The position numbers and the translations under genes were made by a program. Below are positions 16,948-25,056 of a stretch of 64,000 nt of DNA, piece after piece. Positions within the stretch are counted from its first letter, which is position 1. Each line of letters begins with the position of its first letter. Under the pieces are notes generated by a model. It did no database searches. It was not told the origin of the DNA and was given only the letters and a program-made list of their open reading frames with translations. This stretch comes from Bacillus sp. X1(2014) (GTDB lineage Bacteria; Bacillota; Bacilli; Bacillales_B; DSM-18226): positions 62,001 through 126,000 of the forward strand of contig NZ_VEED01000004.1 of NCBI RefSeq assembly GCF_007678255.1, given 5' to 3'.

Positions 16948-18627
16948 ATGAGTATGTTTTGTTTTCAATGTCAAGAAACCTCAAAAGGAACAGGTTGTAC
17001 CGTTGTTGGAGTATGTGGAAAAAAAGATGATTTAGCAAATATGCAAGATTTATTGATTTACACCATTAAGGGAGTATCGATTGTAAATACAATGGCTCGT
17101 GTAATCGGGATTAATCAAAAGAAAACAGATCAGTTTATAGTAAATGGTCTTTTTATGACGATTACAAATGCCAATTGGGATAAAAGTGAATTTTTTAATA
17201 CAGTGAGAGAAGGCTTAAAGCTCCGGGAAGAAATTAAAGCGGCCATACTAAATGCAGGGTATACTTTAGACAACAATAGTGATTTTGTCACTTGGTATGG
17301 TGAAACAGATCATCAGCTAGAAATGAAATCTGCCTCTCAAGAAGTTAGTATTTTAGCAACAAAAGATGAAGATATTCGTTCATTAAGAGAGTTAGTGACT
17401 TACGGTTTGAAAGGAATGGCTGCCTATTTAGAACATGCGGCAAATCTTAGCTATGAAAATGAAGAGCTAGATGCATTTATGCATAGAGCACTTGCAACGA
17501 TCACAGATGATTCAGTAAGTATGGAACAATTGATTGACCTTTCAATGGAATGTGGAAAGTACGGCGTTCATGCCATGGAGCTTTTAGATACAGCTAATAC
17601 ATCAACCTATGGTCATCCTGAAATGACGAAAGTAAACATTGGGGTACGCCAAAACCCGGGAATTCTGGTGAGCGGTCATGACCTGAAAGACATGGACTCG
17701 TTATTAAAACAAACGGAAGGCACGGGAGTAGATGTGTATACACATAGTGAAATGCTTCCTGCGCACTATTATCCAGCATTCAAAAAATATGATCACTTTG
17801 TCGGTAACTACGGAAATGCATGGTGGGAACAAATTCGTGAATTCGAAAGCTTTAACGGTCCGATTTTAATGACAACAAACTGTATAGTACCGCCAAAGGA
17901 ATCTTATAAAGGAAGAATGTATACAACTGGGGCAACTGCTGTTGAGGGTGTAACCTATATTCCTAAAAATGAAGATGGTTCAAAAGATTTCTCCGTTATT
18001 ATTGAACATGCAAAGAAATGCCAGCCGCCAGTAGAAATTGAAACAGGTGAAATTATTGGAGGATTTGCGCATAATCAAGTGGCTCAAGTAGCTGATCAGG
18101 TGGTAGAAGCGGTGAAAAACGGTGATATAAAACGATTCTTTGTCATGGCAGGCTGTGATGGCCGCCATAAGAGCAGAACGTATTATAAAGAGTTTGCCGA
18201 AGAGCTTCCAAAAGATACGATCATTTTAACAGCCGGTTGTGCAAAATATCGATACAATAAGCTGGATTTAGGTGATATCAACGGAATTCCAAGGGTACTT
18301 GATGCTGGTCAATGTAACGATTCCTACTCTCTAGTCATGACTGCATTGAAGCTGAAAGATGCATTTGGACTAGAAAGTGTAAATGAATTACCTTTATCTT
18401 ACAATATCGCATGGTATGAGCAAAAAGCAGTGATCGTTTTCTTATCTTTGCTTTACTTAGGTGTGAAAAATATTCACGTTGGACCAACATTACCCGCTTT
18501 CTTATCACCAAACGTTACAAACTTCTTAATTGAGAATTTTGGTGTAGGCGGCATTTCAAATACAAAAGACGACCTGAAAATGTTCATGAACAGCTCAATT
18601 GAAATTCAAGAAAGTACATTTGTTTAA
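16948..18627 (+). CDS. hcp: Hydroxylamine reductase (hybrid cluster protein)
   Basis: A 559-aa cytoplasmic iron-sulfur protein. The N-terminal cluster ligands C5, C8, C17 and C23 ([20 protein letters not shown]) match Hcp. Further landmarks are the GLKGMAAY helix bundle region, [58 protein letters not shown] and [10 protein letters not shown], which carry cysteine, histidine and glutamate ligands of the hybrid Fe-S-O cluster. Hcp reduces hydroxylamine to ammonia in vitro and is linked to nitric oxide stress and anaerobiosis. ATG 16948 follows a strong GGAGG. No hcr reductase gene is adjacent. Confidence 0.97.
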   Translation: MSMFCFQCQETSKGTGCTVVGVCGKKDDLANMQDLLIYTIKGVSIVNTMARVIGINQKKTDQFIVNGLFMTITNANWDKSEFFNTVREGLKLREEIKAAILNAGYTLDNNSDFVTWYGETDHQLEMKSASQEVSILATKDEDIRSLRELVTYGLKGMAAYLEHAANLSYENEELDAFMHRALATITDDSVSMEQLIDLSMECGKYGVHAMELLDTANTSTYGHPEMTKVNIGVRQNPGILVSGHDLKDMDSLLKQTEGTGVDVYTHSEMLPAHYYPAFKKYDHFVGNYGNAWWEQIREFESFNGPILMTTNCIVPPKESYKGRMYTTGATAVEGVTYIPKNEDGSKDFSVIIEHAKKCQPPVEIETGEIIGGFAHNQVAQVADQVVEAVKNGDIKRFFVMAGCDGRHKSRTYYKEFAEELPKDTIILTAGCAKYRYNKLDLGDINGIPRVLDAGQCNDSYSLVMTALKLKDAFGLESVNELPLSYNIAWYEQKAVIVFLSLLYLGVKNIHVGPTLPAFLSPNVTNFLIENFGVGGISNTKDDLKMFMNSSIEIQESTFV

Positions 18628-18825
18628 TCATACCCAATTCCGACTGGATTAGTATGAAGGATAAAATTAATGATAAAGGGAGAGCCAGTGGCTTTCCCTG
18701 GATTTTATCCGATAGTACAAGATAATGAGTTTGTTAAACAAAACTGCCATTTAGTGGAACAAGAAAAGCTGCCAAAATGACAGCCCCCCTCTTCAACTTT
18801 TGCCCCCGTTTAGCTTAAGAAGGTT

Positions 18826-19176
18826 TTAACACTTACACACCATCAAATGATTGCCATCAGGGTCTTTAAAATTAAACCATTGGTTATGCTCTATTCCTGT
18901 TGTTATTTCTACATTCTTTTCCCTCATATACTCGTAAGCATTTTCTATATTATTAGTATTGAAATGAAATAGTGGGACTTTGAATGTATTTTCAACTGAA
19001 AAAATTTTGCTATCTAATACAATCCCTGTCCCGTTCATAGGTACTATAAACAAATGACCAAATAATATTTCGCCTTCTGCTGCTAAACCAAGTATGTCAC
19101 AATACCAATTACGAGCCTCTTCAATATTACGTACAGGAATAAAAACTGTCCCGATTTGATTTAGTATAGGATTCAT
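18826..19176 (-). CDS. VOC family (glyoxalase/dioxygenase fold) protein
   Basis: A 116-aa single VOC module: TVFIPVRNIEEARNWYCDILGL at the N-terminus (the classic first beta-alpha unit), a central HLFIVPMNGTGIVLD, and the C-terminal FNFKDPDGNHLMVCK. It carries one betaalphabetabetabeta pair per chain, so activity would require a dimer. Substrates range from methylglyoxal adducts to fosfomycin and bleomycin, and none can be assigned. I chose ATG 19176 because GGAGG sits just upstream (ttggaggtattt); a longer in-frame extension to 19236 lacks a ribosome binding site. Confidence 0.85.
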   Translation of the reverse strand: MNPILNQIGTVFIPVRNIEEARNWYCDILGLAAEGEILFGHLFIVPMNGTGIVLDSKIFSVENTFKVPLFHFNTNNIENAYEYMREKNVEITTGIEHNQWFNFKDPDGNHLMVCKC

Positions 19177-19544
19177 AAATACCTCCAATAAATATGACAA
19201 TGAATTACTAATTTTATCAATTCGTCGATAGGTCACTTTTTCCCTTTTCTTACTGCACCAAACTGCTTAAAAAATAACCAATAAGCCTTTGGTGTATGAT
19301 GTTAGCGAATCAACGAAAGTAAAATCTTCTAATATAATAAAAACCGATTAATCTTGTTTTAGCCATAATTCATATTTTTCTTAATCATTGTAAAAGCTGG
19401 AAGAAACCGAAAGGATGAAAAAAATATAGATGATTGGTTTTTATTGAACAATGGGGAAAAATACATAGTTTCTCTGACTTAACTTAAAACTGGATTACCA
19501 ATTCCATAAAATAATCTGTGAAAAATAAAATGGAGGTATTTCTT

Positions 19545-20081
19545 TTGGATATTTTTAGGAAAACAAAAACCAACACTCTAACCGCTTCCGAAGTATCTGC
19601 TCTTTGGATACAATATACCGGTGATAGTATGGCTATCTGTGTTTACAAATATTTTCTTAACATTGTTGAAAACAAAGAGATAAAACCCATTCTGGAAATC
19701 GCATTACAGTTAGCTGAGAGACATGTTACAAAAATCACCGAATTCTTAAAAAGTGCTAATTTCCCAATCCCATTAGGATTTACAGAAAATGACGTGAATG
19801 TTAATGCTCCCCGTCTTTTTTCTGACCAATCTTTACTTTTTTACTCCTATATTATGACCATACATGGTTTAACCGCATATAGCTTAGCTATTACAAACTC
19901 TGAGCGACAGGACATTCCATGCTGCCCTTATTTACTATGGTGCTTCATTATGTTCCAGCTTAAGATTGATATACTCGTAGACTATTCTAAAGTATTTACC
20001 CACGCTATGGAGGCTGGTGCTTTTTCTTACAATATTATGGTTAAACATGGATGGTTAGAAAAACAACCGGATTCCGATTAA
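19545..20081 (+). CDS. DUF3231 family protein, half-length and internally rearranged
   Basis: 178 aa from TTG 19545, which follows ATGGAGG at 8 bases; an upstream in-frame GTG 19518 has no ribosome binding site. The N-terminal part is a DUF3231 repeat (LTASEVSALWIQYTGDS..ICVYKYFLNIVE..RHVTKI), and the end matches the last helix of the second repeat (IMVKHGWLEKQP). The middle of a normal protein of about 330 aa is missing. Between about 19915 and 19957 the current frame reads an improbable PCCPYLLWCF. A neighbouring frame over the same bases gives HAALIYYGASLCSS, which looks like the true family sequence. An internal deletion plus two compensating shifts is the likely history, so function is doubtful. 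Confidence 0.6.
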   Translation: MDIFRKTKTNTLTASEVSALWIQYTGDSMAICVYKYFLNIVENKEIKPILEIALQLAERHVTKITEFLKSANFPIPLGFTENDVNVNAPRLFSDQSLLFYSYIMTIHGLTAYSLAITNSERQDIPCCPYLLWCFIMFQLKIDILVDYSKVFTHAMEAGAFSYNIMVKHGWLEKQPDSD

Positions 20082-20170
20082 TAGAATGTTCTCTGGTCTA
20101 ACGATGATTTTTAAAAAAAAGAGTACAAATTATGCGTTATACATACGATGGTACAACGCATTTAATATTT

Positions 20171-20195
20171 CCTTATTAGTTTATTACTAATAAGG
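20171..20195. terminator. Hairpin between convergent genes
   Basis: A perfect 10-bp stem (ccttattagt/actaataagg) with a 5-nt loop and A/T-rich flanks lies between the ends of the DUF3231 gene and the leftward TfoX-domain gene; it could serve both. Confidence 0.55.
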
Positions 20196-20272
20196 ATTCA
20201 TTTTACTTTAGATACTTCTGTTGCCATACTACAACTGTTTTTTACAATTCTCTAGCTTTATATATATTAAAA

Positions 20273-20644
20273 TCAAATTTCCCTTTTCTTTTTCTTTACA
20301 GACACTTTCTCTGGCATTGTTTCTACCCATTGCAACGACCGCTGGATCCATTCCTGTATTTTCTCCGGCTCATGCCTCCATTTCTCCGGAAAGGCAACAT
20401 ACTCCTTCATAGGTCTACCTGGCATTGGTGAAAACTCACCTGCCCCTTCTATTTCCAATAGTTGAAGTCGGTCTTTCTCTGGAAGTCTTACGAAAACAGT
20501 TGATCCGAATAAACCAGCAAACATATTTCCATTTAAAAAACTAGCAATGTTCCCGAACATTGGTTTAATATTAATACGAGGATCAATAGGTATGACTGAC
20601 ACGAAAAATGCTTTAGACTCTTCATCTGGTTTTACCATTGGCAT
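20273..20644 (-). CDS. TfoX N-terminal domain protein
   Basis: A 123-aa protein with the TfoX/Sxy N-terminal fold: IKPMFGNIASFLNGNMFAGLFG followed by a beta-rich VFVRLPEKDRLQLLE, then PMPGRPMKEYVAFPE and a tryptophan-rich C-terminal helix (WIQRSLQWVETMPEK). Stand-alone TfoX-N proteins in Gram-positives have no proven link to competence. ATG 20644 was chosen because AAAGGTGGG precedes it. It is the last gene of a five-gene minus-strand operon headed by an ArsR regulator. Confidence 0.8.
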   Translation of the reverse strand: MPMVKPDEESKAFFVSVIPIDPRINIKPMFGNIASFLNGNMFAGLFGSTVFVRLPEKDRLQLLEIEGAGEFSPMPGRPMKEYVAFPEKWRHEPEKIQEWIQRSLQWVETMPEKVSVKKKKREI

Positions 20645-20692
20645 ATTAATCCCACCTTTCTTAATCACTATTTTTGATACCCTCGATAATTA

Positions 20693-21163
20693 TTAATTTT
20701 CAGAATCAACCTTATAAGGATTTCCTGCCCCGCTTACAAGTAGCTGCTGTAAACTAGATAAATATGAAGTCCATCCTTTTTCACAAACCCGATAACATTC
20801 TAGTTCTTCTATTAAACCTATATGTGAAAACTTTAAAATGGAATTTTCCTCCGAAACTTCTTCCATCTCAAATCGAATGATGGTTCCTTCCCAGTCTCTT
20901 AAATTACTGAATCCACTTGCTTCTGGATGCATTGAGTCAAACACTTTCCATTCAACCAACTTATTAGGATGCAAAGCTGAGATTTCTGCCCTCACATAAA
21001 AGCCTGCCTTTGGAAAACGAAATTCTGCCGTACTTCCAATTTCGCTCCCAATATTAGCAAATTGCGTCCACCATTTGCGGACTCCTTCTCCGGTGGATAC
21101 CACTTCATATAATTTTTCAACTGACACAGGGAAAGAATAATTCATGTGAAAATCTTTTGCCAT
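20693..21163 (-). CDS. SRPBCC (START-like/AHSA1) domain protein
   Basis: A 156-aa protein with the helix-grip fold of the AHSA1/CalC type: an N-terminal strand and SVEKLYEVVSTGEGVRKWW, a central VEWKVFDS and EGTIIRFEMEE, and a C-terminal helix GWTSYLSSLQQLL. Proteins of this kind bind hydrophobic ligands or assist Hsp90, but in ArsR-linked operons their role is unknown. ATG 21163 follows AAAGGATGA; two earlier in-frame starts overlap that site. It is gene four of the ArsR operon and one of two different SRPBCC paralogues in it. Confidence 0.82.
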   Translation of the reverse strand: MAKDFHMNYSFPVSVEKLYEVVSTGEGVRKWWTQFANIGSEIGSTAEFRFPKAGFYVRAEISALHPNKLVEWKVFDSMHPEASGFSNLRDWEGTIIRFEMEEVSEENSILKFSHIGLIEELECYRVCEKGWTSYLSSLQQLLVSGAGNPYKVDSEN

Positions 21164-21246
21164 AATACTCATCCTTTCCAATTAATTAAGAAAAGCAGGA
21201 AACCATAGTTATCCTGCTTTAAAAATTTTTAGAAGTTATTTTTTTA

Positions 21247-21720
21247 TTATTCCTCTTTTAGAGCATTTTTTAAGCTTTTGATAATCCCAATATGTTCACT
21301 CTCATGGAAGGAAGCGAAGGAAAGAAGTTCGCCAATGGTTTCCAGTTTTAATGGACCAATAGGTAAGGGTTGGGCAATTTTTTCATCAAGTCGTCCGGAA
21401 AACGTTTCTTTTACACGCTTTACTTGTTCAGATAGTAATGGAAGAATTTCTTCAATTGTCGGTGGAATTGTTTTCCAATCAGTTGGATTTGTTCCGGTAT
21501 TGAATAATTCCATATATCCTTCGGGTAGGTTTGGAGTTTCGTTTGCAAAATGAAAGACAATTCCCTCAACAGAAACATAGATATGACCTAACTGCCAGCG
21601 TAGAGAATTGGAATATCCACTCGGGATTATGTCTGCATTTTCTTCTGTAATGCCCTGAACCACCTTTAATGTAACATTGCGAGCAAATTCAAATTGATCA
21701 AATAACATTTTTTCGTTCAT
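21247..21720 (-). CDS. DinB superfamily protein
   Basis: A 157-aa four-helix-bundle protein of the DinB/YfiT type. It carries the spaced histidines expected for a metal site: H in WQLGHIYVS, and two in FHESEHIG near the C-terminus. DinB_2 proteins include thiol-dependent S-transferases and damage-inducible proteins of unknown activity. ATG 21720 was chosen for its AAGGGGAA ribosome binding site; the open frame extends further upstream into the next gene without a start signal. It is gene three of the ArsR operon. Confidence 0.82.
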   Translation of the reverse strand: MNEKMLFDQFEFARNVTLKVVQGITEENADIIPSGYSNSLRWQLGHIYVSVEGIVFHFANETPNLPEGYMELFNTGTNPTDWKTIPPTIEEILPLLSEQVKRVKETFSGRLDEKIAQPLPIGPLKLETIGELLSFASFHESEHIGIIKSLKNALKEE

Positions 21721-21752
21721 GATATTATTCCCCTTTTTAATATTAGATTTAT

Positions 21753-22205
21753 TTAAACTAAATAAGCTTTCAAACTGCTTTCTAATGAACTTGTCCATCC
21801 ATGATTATGATTTTTTGCTTCTTCTTCACTTGGAAGCTCAGTATGTGTAACGACTACCGCCGTTGAATTGCCTTTTTCTAGAAATTCAATCGTCACTTTT
21901 GTTGCAGGAAAATCATCATTTCCATTTTCCCATTTCCATGTATACACTAATTTTTCATTTGACACGATTTCAAGATATTCCCCAGTAAGAACATGAGTAG
22001 CTCCGTTTGGAGCGTGCATATTGAATTTATACTTTCCGTTCACTTCGACATTCATCTCATCAATCGTAGTTGTCATTCCTTCAGGACCCCACCACTTTTC
22101 CAGCTCTTCTGGTTTTGTCCAAGCATTAAACACTCTTTCTTTTTTGACTGGGTACGTTTTGTTTAACTGAAGTGTAAAATTATGAGCATTATTCATCGTG
22201 ATCAT
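21753..22205 (-). CDS. SRPBCC (AHSA1-like) domain protein, coupled to arsR
   Basis: A 150-aa helix-grip protein: TYPVKKERVFNAWTKPEELEKWWGPEG, KYKFNMHAPNG, GEYLEIV..KLVYTWKWE and a C-terminal GWTSSLESSLKAYL. The gene overlaps the end of the ArsR gene by 17 bases and uses GAGGGTGG inside that gene as its ribosome binding site before ATG 22205, so translation is probably coupled. ArsR plus AHSA1 pairs are common in Firmicutes. The usual idea is that the regulator senses a ligand handled by the SRPBCC protein, but this is unproven. Confidence 0.85.
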   Translation of the reverse strand: MITMNNAHNFTLQLNKTYPVKKERVFNAWTKPEELEKWWGPEGMTTTIDEMNVEVNGKYKFNMHAPNGATHVLTGEYLEIVSNEKLVYTWKWENGNDDFPATKVTIEFLEKGNSTAVVVTHTELPSEEEAKNHNHGWTSSLESSLKAYLV

Positions 22206-22545
22206 TTTTGTTTCCACCCTCTTCTGCTAATAAATATTTTTCTAAATTTGTTAACTGATTTTCCCAGAATGACTTTAAATCATTTAGCCATTGTGTAGCA
22301 TCATAAAACGCTTCTTGGTGAAGATAATAGTATTTATATCTTCCCACCTTCCTAAAAGAGACTAACCCGGCATTTTCAAGAACCTTCATGTGCTTTGAAA
22401 AGGCAGGTAAAGACATGTCAAAAGGTTCTGCCAACTTTTTAACTGTTTTCTCTCCTCTGGATAGCTCCTCTATGATTGCTCTTCTAGTCGAATCTGATAA
22501 AACTGAATACACTTGATCAAGATTACCTTTAAAATAGTTAACCAT
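22189..22545 (-). CDS. ArsR family winged-helix repressor
   Basis: 118 aa from ATG 22545. The winged helix is clear: QVYSVLSDSTRRAIIEELSR, KLAEPFDMSLPAFSKHMKVLE and the wing KVGRYKYYYLH. There are no metal-binding cysteines of the ArsR/SmtB kind, so it is a YdfF/SdpR-like member that probably senses something other than arsenite. The start codon lies inside a long palindrome, and a near-consensus promoter would begin the transcript at or next to the ATG. No Shine-Dalgarno is present, so a leaderless mRNA is predicted. A longer frame to 22626 crosses the promoter and is unlikely. Confidence 0.85.
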   Translation of the reverse strand: MVNYFKGNLDQVYSVLSDSTRRAIIEELSRGEKTVKKLAEPFDMSLPAFSKHMKVLENAGLVSFRKVGRYKYYYLHQEAFYDATQWLNDLKSFWENQLTNLEKYLLAEEGGNKNDHDE

Positions 22546-22556
22546 GTGGTTAACTA
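22535..22556. promoter_or_regulatory. Palindromic operator over the arsR start codon
   Basis: A perfect inverted repeat with arms tagttaacca and tggttaacta separated by two bases, extended by one more A/T pair on each side. It covers the 3' half of the -10 element, the predicted transcription start and the ATG, so binding would block initiation. The likely ligand is the ArsR protein itself. Confidence 0.8.
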
Positions 22557-22581
22557 TAAGACAAAATAAAAAGAATTGCAA
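22553..22581 (-). promoter_or_regulatory. SigA-type promoter of the arsR operon
   Basis: On the minus strand TTGCAA (22581-22576) and TATAGT (22558-22553) are separated by exactly 17 bases. The ATG begins 8 bases after the -10 element, which is where a SigA transcript would start. Confidence 0.75.
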
Positions 22582-22703
22582 CCTCATTTTTGAAAAACTA
22601 TGTGTTAGCAAATCTAAATATCCCAAAGAACAGGGTGTTTACCTTTGATTAATAAATGTTTTTTTAGAATTTCCATGCCTTTCGCGGAAATCAGCTACCA
22701 ATG

Positions 22704-22741
22704 AAAAAACACGCTAAATTAATTAATTCAGCGTGTTTTTT
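22704..22741. terminator. Bidirectional terminator
   Basis: aaaaaacacgct/agcgtgtttttt stem with T runs on both strands. It lies upstream of the arsR promoter and downstream of the leftward genes at 22778-23558, which it would terminate. Confidence 0.8.
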
Positions 22742-22777
22742 GCATATTTTTTTATCTATTTAATTTAGAATTCATAT

Positions 22778-22903
22778 TTAAAAAGTTCTTTTTGGTAAAC
22801 TAAATCTCCCAGTTATCTCTAAAAGAAATGCTGAATTGATTTCATCTATAAGTACATCATATAATTTTAATAAATTAACTTTATAGTCTTTTTTATTATT
22901 CAC
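22778..22903 (-). CDS. Possible small protein or gene fragment, 41 aa
   Basis: A GTG-started frame with good protein composition, beginning MNNKKDYKVNLLKLYDVLID and ending SLPKRTF. The open frame continues some way upstream (GYFPRKDKSV) without a clear start, and AAGGAAAG lies about 12 bases before the GTG. It could be the tail of a longer decayed gene. Family not recognised. Confidence 0.35.
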   Translation of the reverse strand: MNNKKDYKVNLLKLYDVLIDEINSAFLLEITGRFSLPKRTF

Positions 22904-23009
22904 AGATTTATCTTTCCTTGGAAAATACCCATCTATGTTCAAAAATAACTATAAATCCATTTTTCAATTTCATAAATTTTTCATGCACATATCTACGCCC
23001 ACTCTAGCT

Positions 23010-23558
23010 TTATGGTTGTTGGGTACCATTTGGAACGTAAAAAGGCGGTACTTTAATCCATCCACGTTTGCGCATTAAATGTTTTAATCTAGTTGCGAAA
23101 GCAAATTTCTCTGTTTGAAACTGAATAAACAGTAAACCGACATCTGTACGGATCGATTCGGTGGCAGCACCCGCTGCACGCATAATTAAACTGACGATTT
23201 TTAAAGATAATTCGTTTGCTATGACATCATCCGTTAATTTTACTCCAAAAGGGATACTGTTAGGGTCTGAATTTGGCATGTCTTCAGGTGCAGAAGGCAG
23301 TGGAATTCCTTCCTTAATCATGAATTCATGGAGCCTCTCCCTTTGGCTGGTTCCTAATTTCATATCTTCTTTAAGAATGGCTTTTAATTCTTCATCTGTC
23401 GTCGTATTGATACCTGCTTGAACAGATACTTTCGCTAATTCAAGTCCTGCTAAGTAAATCCAGCATGACATTACTTCCCCAACATGAAGCGGCTGGTCTT
23501 CATCTTGAATGGTCGTCGATTTTATGGCATCCATTACCATTTCCCATATATTTACCAT
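23010..23558 (-). CDS. DUF3231-like protein, single repeat (YvdQ-like)
   Basis: A 182-aa mostly helical protein: LHVGEVMSCWIYLAGLELAKVSVQ near the N-terminus, then a LKEDMKLGTSQRERLHEFMIKEGIPLPS segment around residues 60-90 and a C-terminal RLKHLMRKRGWIKVPP. Layout and motifs (an EGIPLP turn and a terminal GWI.VPP) match single-domain relatives of the DUF3231 group found in sporulating Bacillaceae, which have ferritin-like four-helix folds. Function is unknown. ATG 23558 follows GGAGGAATT. It is the only intact member of this group in the window; the other two are damaged. Confidence 0.7.
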   Translation of the reverse strand: MVNIWEMVMDAIKSTTIQDEDQPLHVGEVMSCWIYLAGLELAKVSVQAGINTTTDEELKAILKEDMKLGTSQRERLHEFMIKEGIPLPSAPEDMPNSDPNSIPFGVKLTDDVIANELSLKIVSLIMRAAGAATESIRTDVGLLFIQFQTEKFAFATRLKHLMRKRGWIKVPPFYVPNGTQQP

Positions 23559-23908
23559 GCGAATTCCTCCTGTGCTGGTCGTATATAGACATATTGTTTG
23601 TATGAAAAGATTTTTTATTCAGACGGGAACACCAGCAAAGTCAGATTTTAAGGAAGGTCCCTTAAGCTTGAGTGAAGTTAATCGCAATTCTGATGCAGGG
23701 AAACAGTCTATAAAAATAGCACTAGCGCCGTTCCATTTTTCTGTTTGGTACATACTTTGTGATTACGAATAAAAAATAAGGCACTGTACATTGCCTGAGG
23801 GTGTGCAAAATAACACACCTGTCCAATCCACTATTTTGTTAATACATACTTCATTTCAAAAAAGACTATTAAAATGAAAAAATAAAATCAATTAAAGGGG
23901 TTAAGCTC

Positions 23909-24373
23909 ATGATCAACGTATTATTTGTATGCCTAGGGAATATTTGCCGTTCACCAATGGCTGAAGCTTTGTTTCGCAACTTAGTCAAAAAAGAAAATTT
24001 GACAAACAAAATCGCAGTTGATTCCGCTGCAACCAGTTCATGGCAAATCGGCTTCCCTCCGCACGAAGGAACTCTTGATATTCTGAAGAAATACAATATC
24101 TCTTCTAATGGGCTTGTTGGACGCCGTCTAAAGAAAGAAGACTTTTGGAAATTCGACTATATTATCGGAATGGATAAGAGCAATATAAAAAATATTTACA
24201 GGATAACCGGCAAGCCTAATCATCCAAAGATCATTAGGCTGCTCGACCTAACTAAATACAGAAAAGATGTCCCTGATCCATTTTATACAGGTGATTTTGA
24301 TGAAACCTATCGACTTGTTTCAGCTGGGTGCCAGGTATTACTCAATAAAATACGCAGCGAACAAAACATATAA
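23909..24373 (+). CDS. Low molecular weight protein-tyrosine phosphatase
   Basis: A 154-aa enzyme with the active-site P-loop C8-L-G-N-I-C-R14-S at the N-terminus and the catalytic-acid DPF motif (D123). It would dephosphorylate phosphotyrosine or phosphoarginine; YfkJ and YwlE of B. subtilis are the two family models. The residue after the P-loop GNIC is not diagnostic enough to separate a YwlE-type arginine phosphatase from a YfkJ type, although the length of about 155 aa fits YfkJ. ATG 23909 has GGGG upstream. It stands alone between a DUF3231 gene and yhfH. Confidence 0.93.
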   Translation: MINVLFVCLGNICRSPMAEALFRNLVKKENLTNKIAVDSAATSSWQIGFPPHEGTLDILKKYNISSNGLVGRRLKKEDFWKFDYIIGMDKSNIKNIYRITGKPNHPKIIRLLDLTKYRKDVPDPFYTGDFDETYRLVSAGCQVLLNKIRSEQNI

Positions 24374-24392
24374 AAAAAGGCATCCATTTTAA

Positions 24393-24414
24393 TCCGACGA
24401 TAAAAATCGGATTA
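24393..24414 (+). terminator. Hairpin after the phosphatase gene
   Basis: aatccga/tcggatt stem 20 bases after the phosphatase stop; the following tail is not T-rich, so terminator function is uncertain. Confidence 0.4.
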
Positions 24415-24569
24415 CTTCCCCCACTAAACTACCAATTAATTGAAGAACAAAAAGGATATCGCCTCAGCAATCCCGTTTTTAAATAAGCGCTTCTCCTCTG
24501 GGTACTTTTTTACTTCAATTCAATAGTTCAGTTCTCACTCACTTAACGGTAAATTATTGTTATGAAAGT

Positions 24570-24595
24570 AAAAAACCCCCCAGCAATGCTGGAGA
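24570..24595 (-). terminator. Terminator of yhfH
   Basis: ccagcattgctgg stem followed by GGGGTTTTTT on the minus strand, directly after the yhfH-like gene. Confidence 0.85.
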
Positions 24596-24606
24596 GTTAA
24601 CAAACT

Positions 24607-24741
24607 TTACTCTACTTTTTTGGATAAACATTGGTCACAATCCATCAAATAACTTTCTGCTTGCTCTTGCATATGCTTCCCGCATTCAGTACATTCCTTT
24701 TTTGGCAAATTGCGGAAAAATTCAACTGGACTCATTAACAT
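24607..24741 (-). CDS. yhfH: YhfH-family small zinc-knuckle protein, 44 aa
   Basis: A 44-aa protein with two CxxC pairs, C17/C20 (ECTECGK) and C35/C38 (MDCDQCLSK), preceded by the conserved VEFFRNLPKK helix. This pattern matches the YhfH family of Bacillus, very short putative zinc-binding proteins without known function. ATG 24741 is preceded by GGGGGAG, and a strong terminator follows, so it is a complete single-gene unit. Confidence 0.85.
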   Translation of the reverse strand: MLMSPVEFFRNLPKKECTECGKHMQEQAESYLMDCDQCLSKKVE

Positions 24742-24960
24742 TTTAACTCCCCCTTTATTAATACAGTTCGTTGTTGTTTCTGTTGTTATAATACAGTATA
24801 AACAAAAAAAAGAAAAATGTATAGACCTTTTTTAAGTAAATCAAAAATGTTTTAATATGATCCTCAACTCTATTTATACCTTGTATATCCCAATAAAATC
24901 CTCAGTAATATAATCCTATTCCAGGTTAGGAATATAGTTTAACTTGCACCGTCATAAGAA

Positions 24961-24985
24961 GAGCATCCAAATTTAAAGGATGCTC
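24961..24985 (-). terminator. Hairpin downstream of the CPBP gene
   Basis: gagcatcc/ggatgctc stem with a TTCTT tail on the minus strand. The stem overlaps the end of the integrase-like remnant. Confidence 0.5.
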
Positions 24986-25056
24986 TCTTGTAAAACTCAC
25001 TTCTCAAATGTCCACTTAGATAGGCATACACTCTTGTAGCTTCACTCTTTTCATGG
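24986..25056 (-). pseudogene. Tyrosine recombinase (phage-type integrase) C-terminal remnant
   Basis: The minus strand encodes LMGHEKSEATRVYAYLSGHL followed by RSEFYKR in one frame. This matches the C-terminal LGH...TT.IYA.LSG block of tyrosine recombinases, which includes the catalytic His of the LGH motif and the nucleophilic Tyr in .RVY. No integrase body is present upstream because the CPBP protease gene occupies that space, overlapping the remnant by a few codons in another frame. It marks the scar of a lost integrated element. Confidence 0.6.

Noticed and set aside
18675..18705. Hairpin after hcp (agggagagcc/ggctttccct) as terminator
   Set aside because: The stem is plausible with a wobble pair, but it is not followed by a T run.
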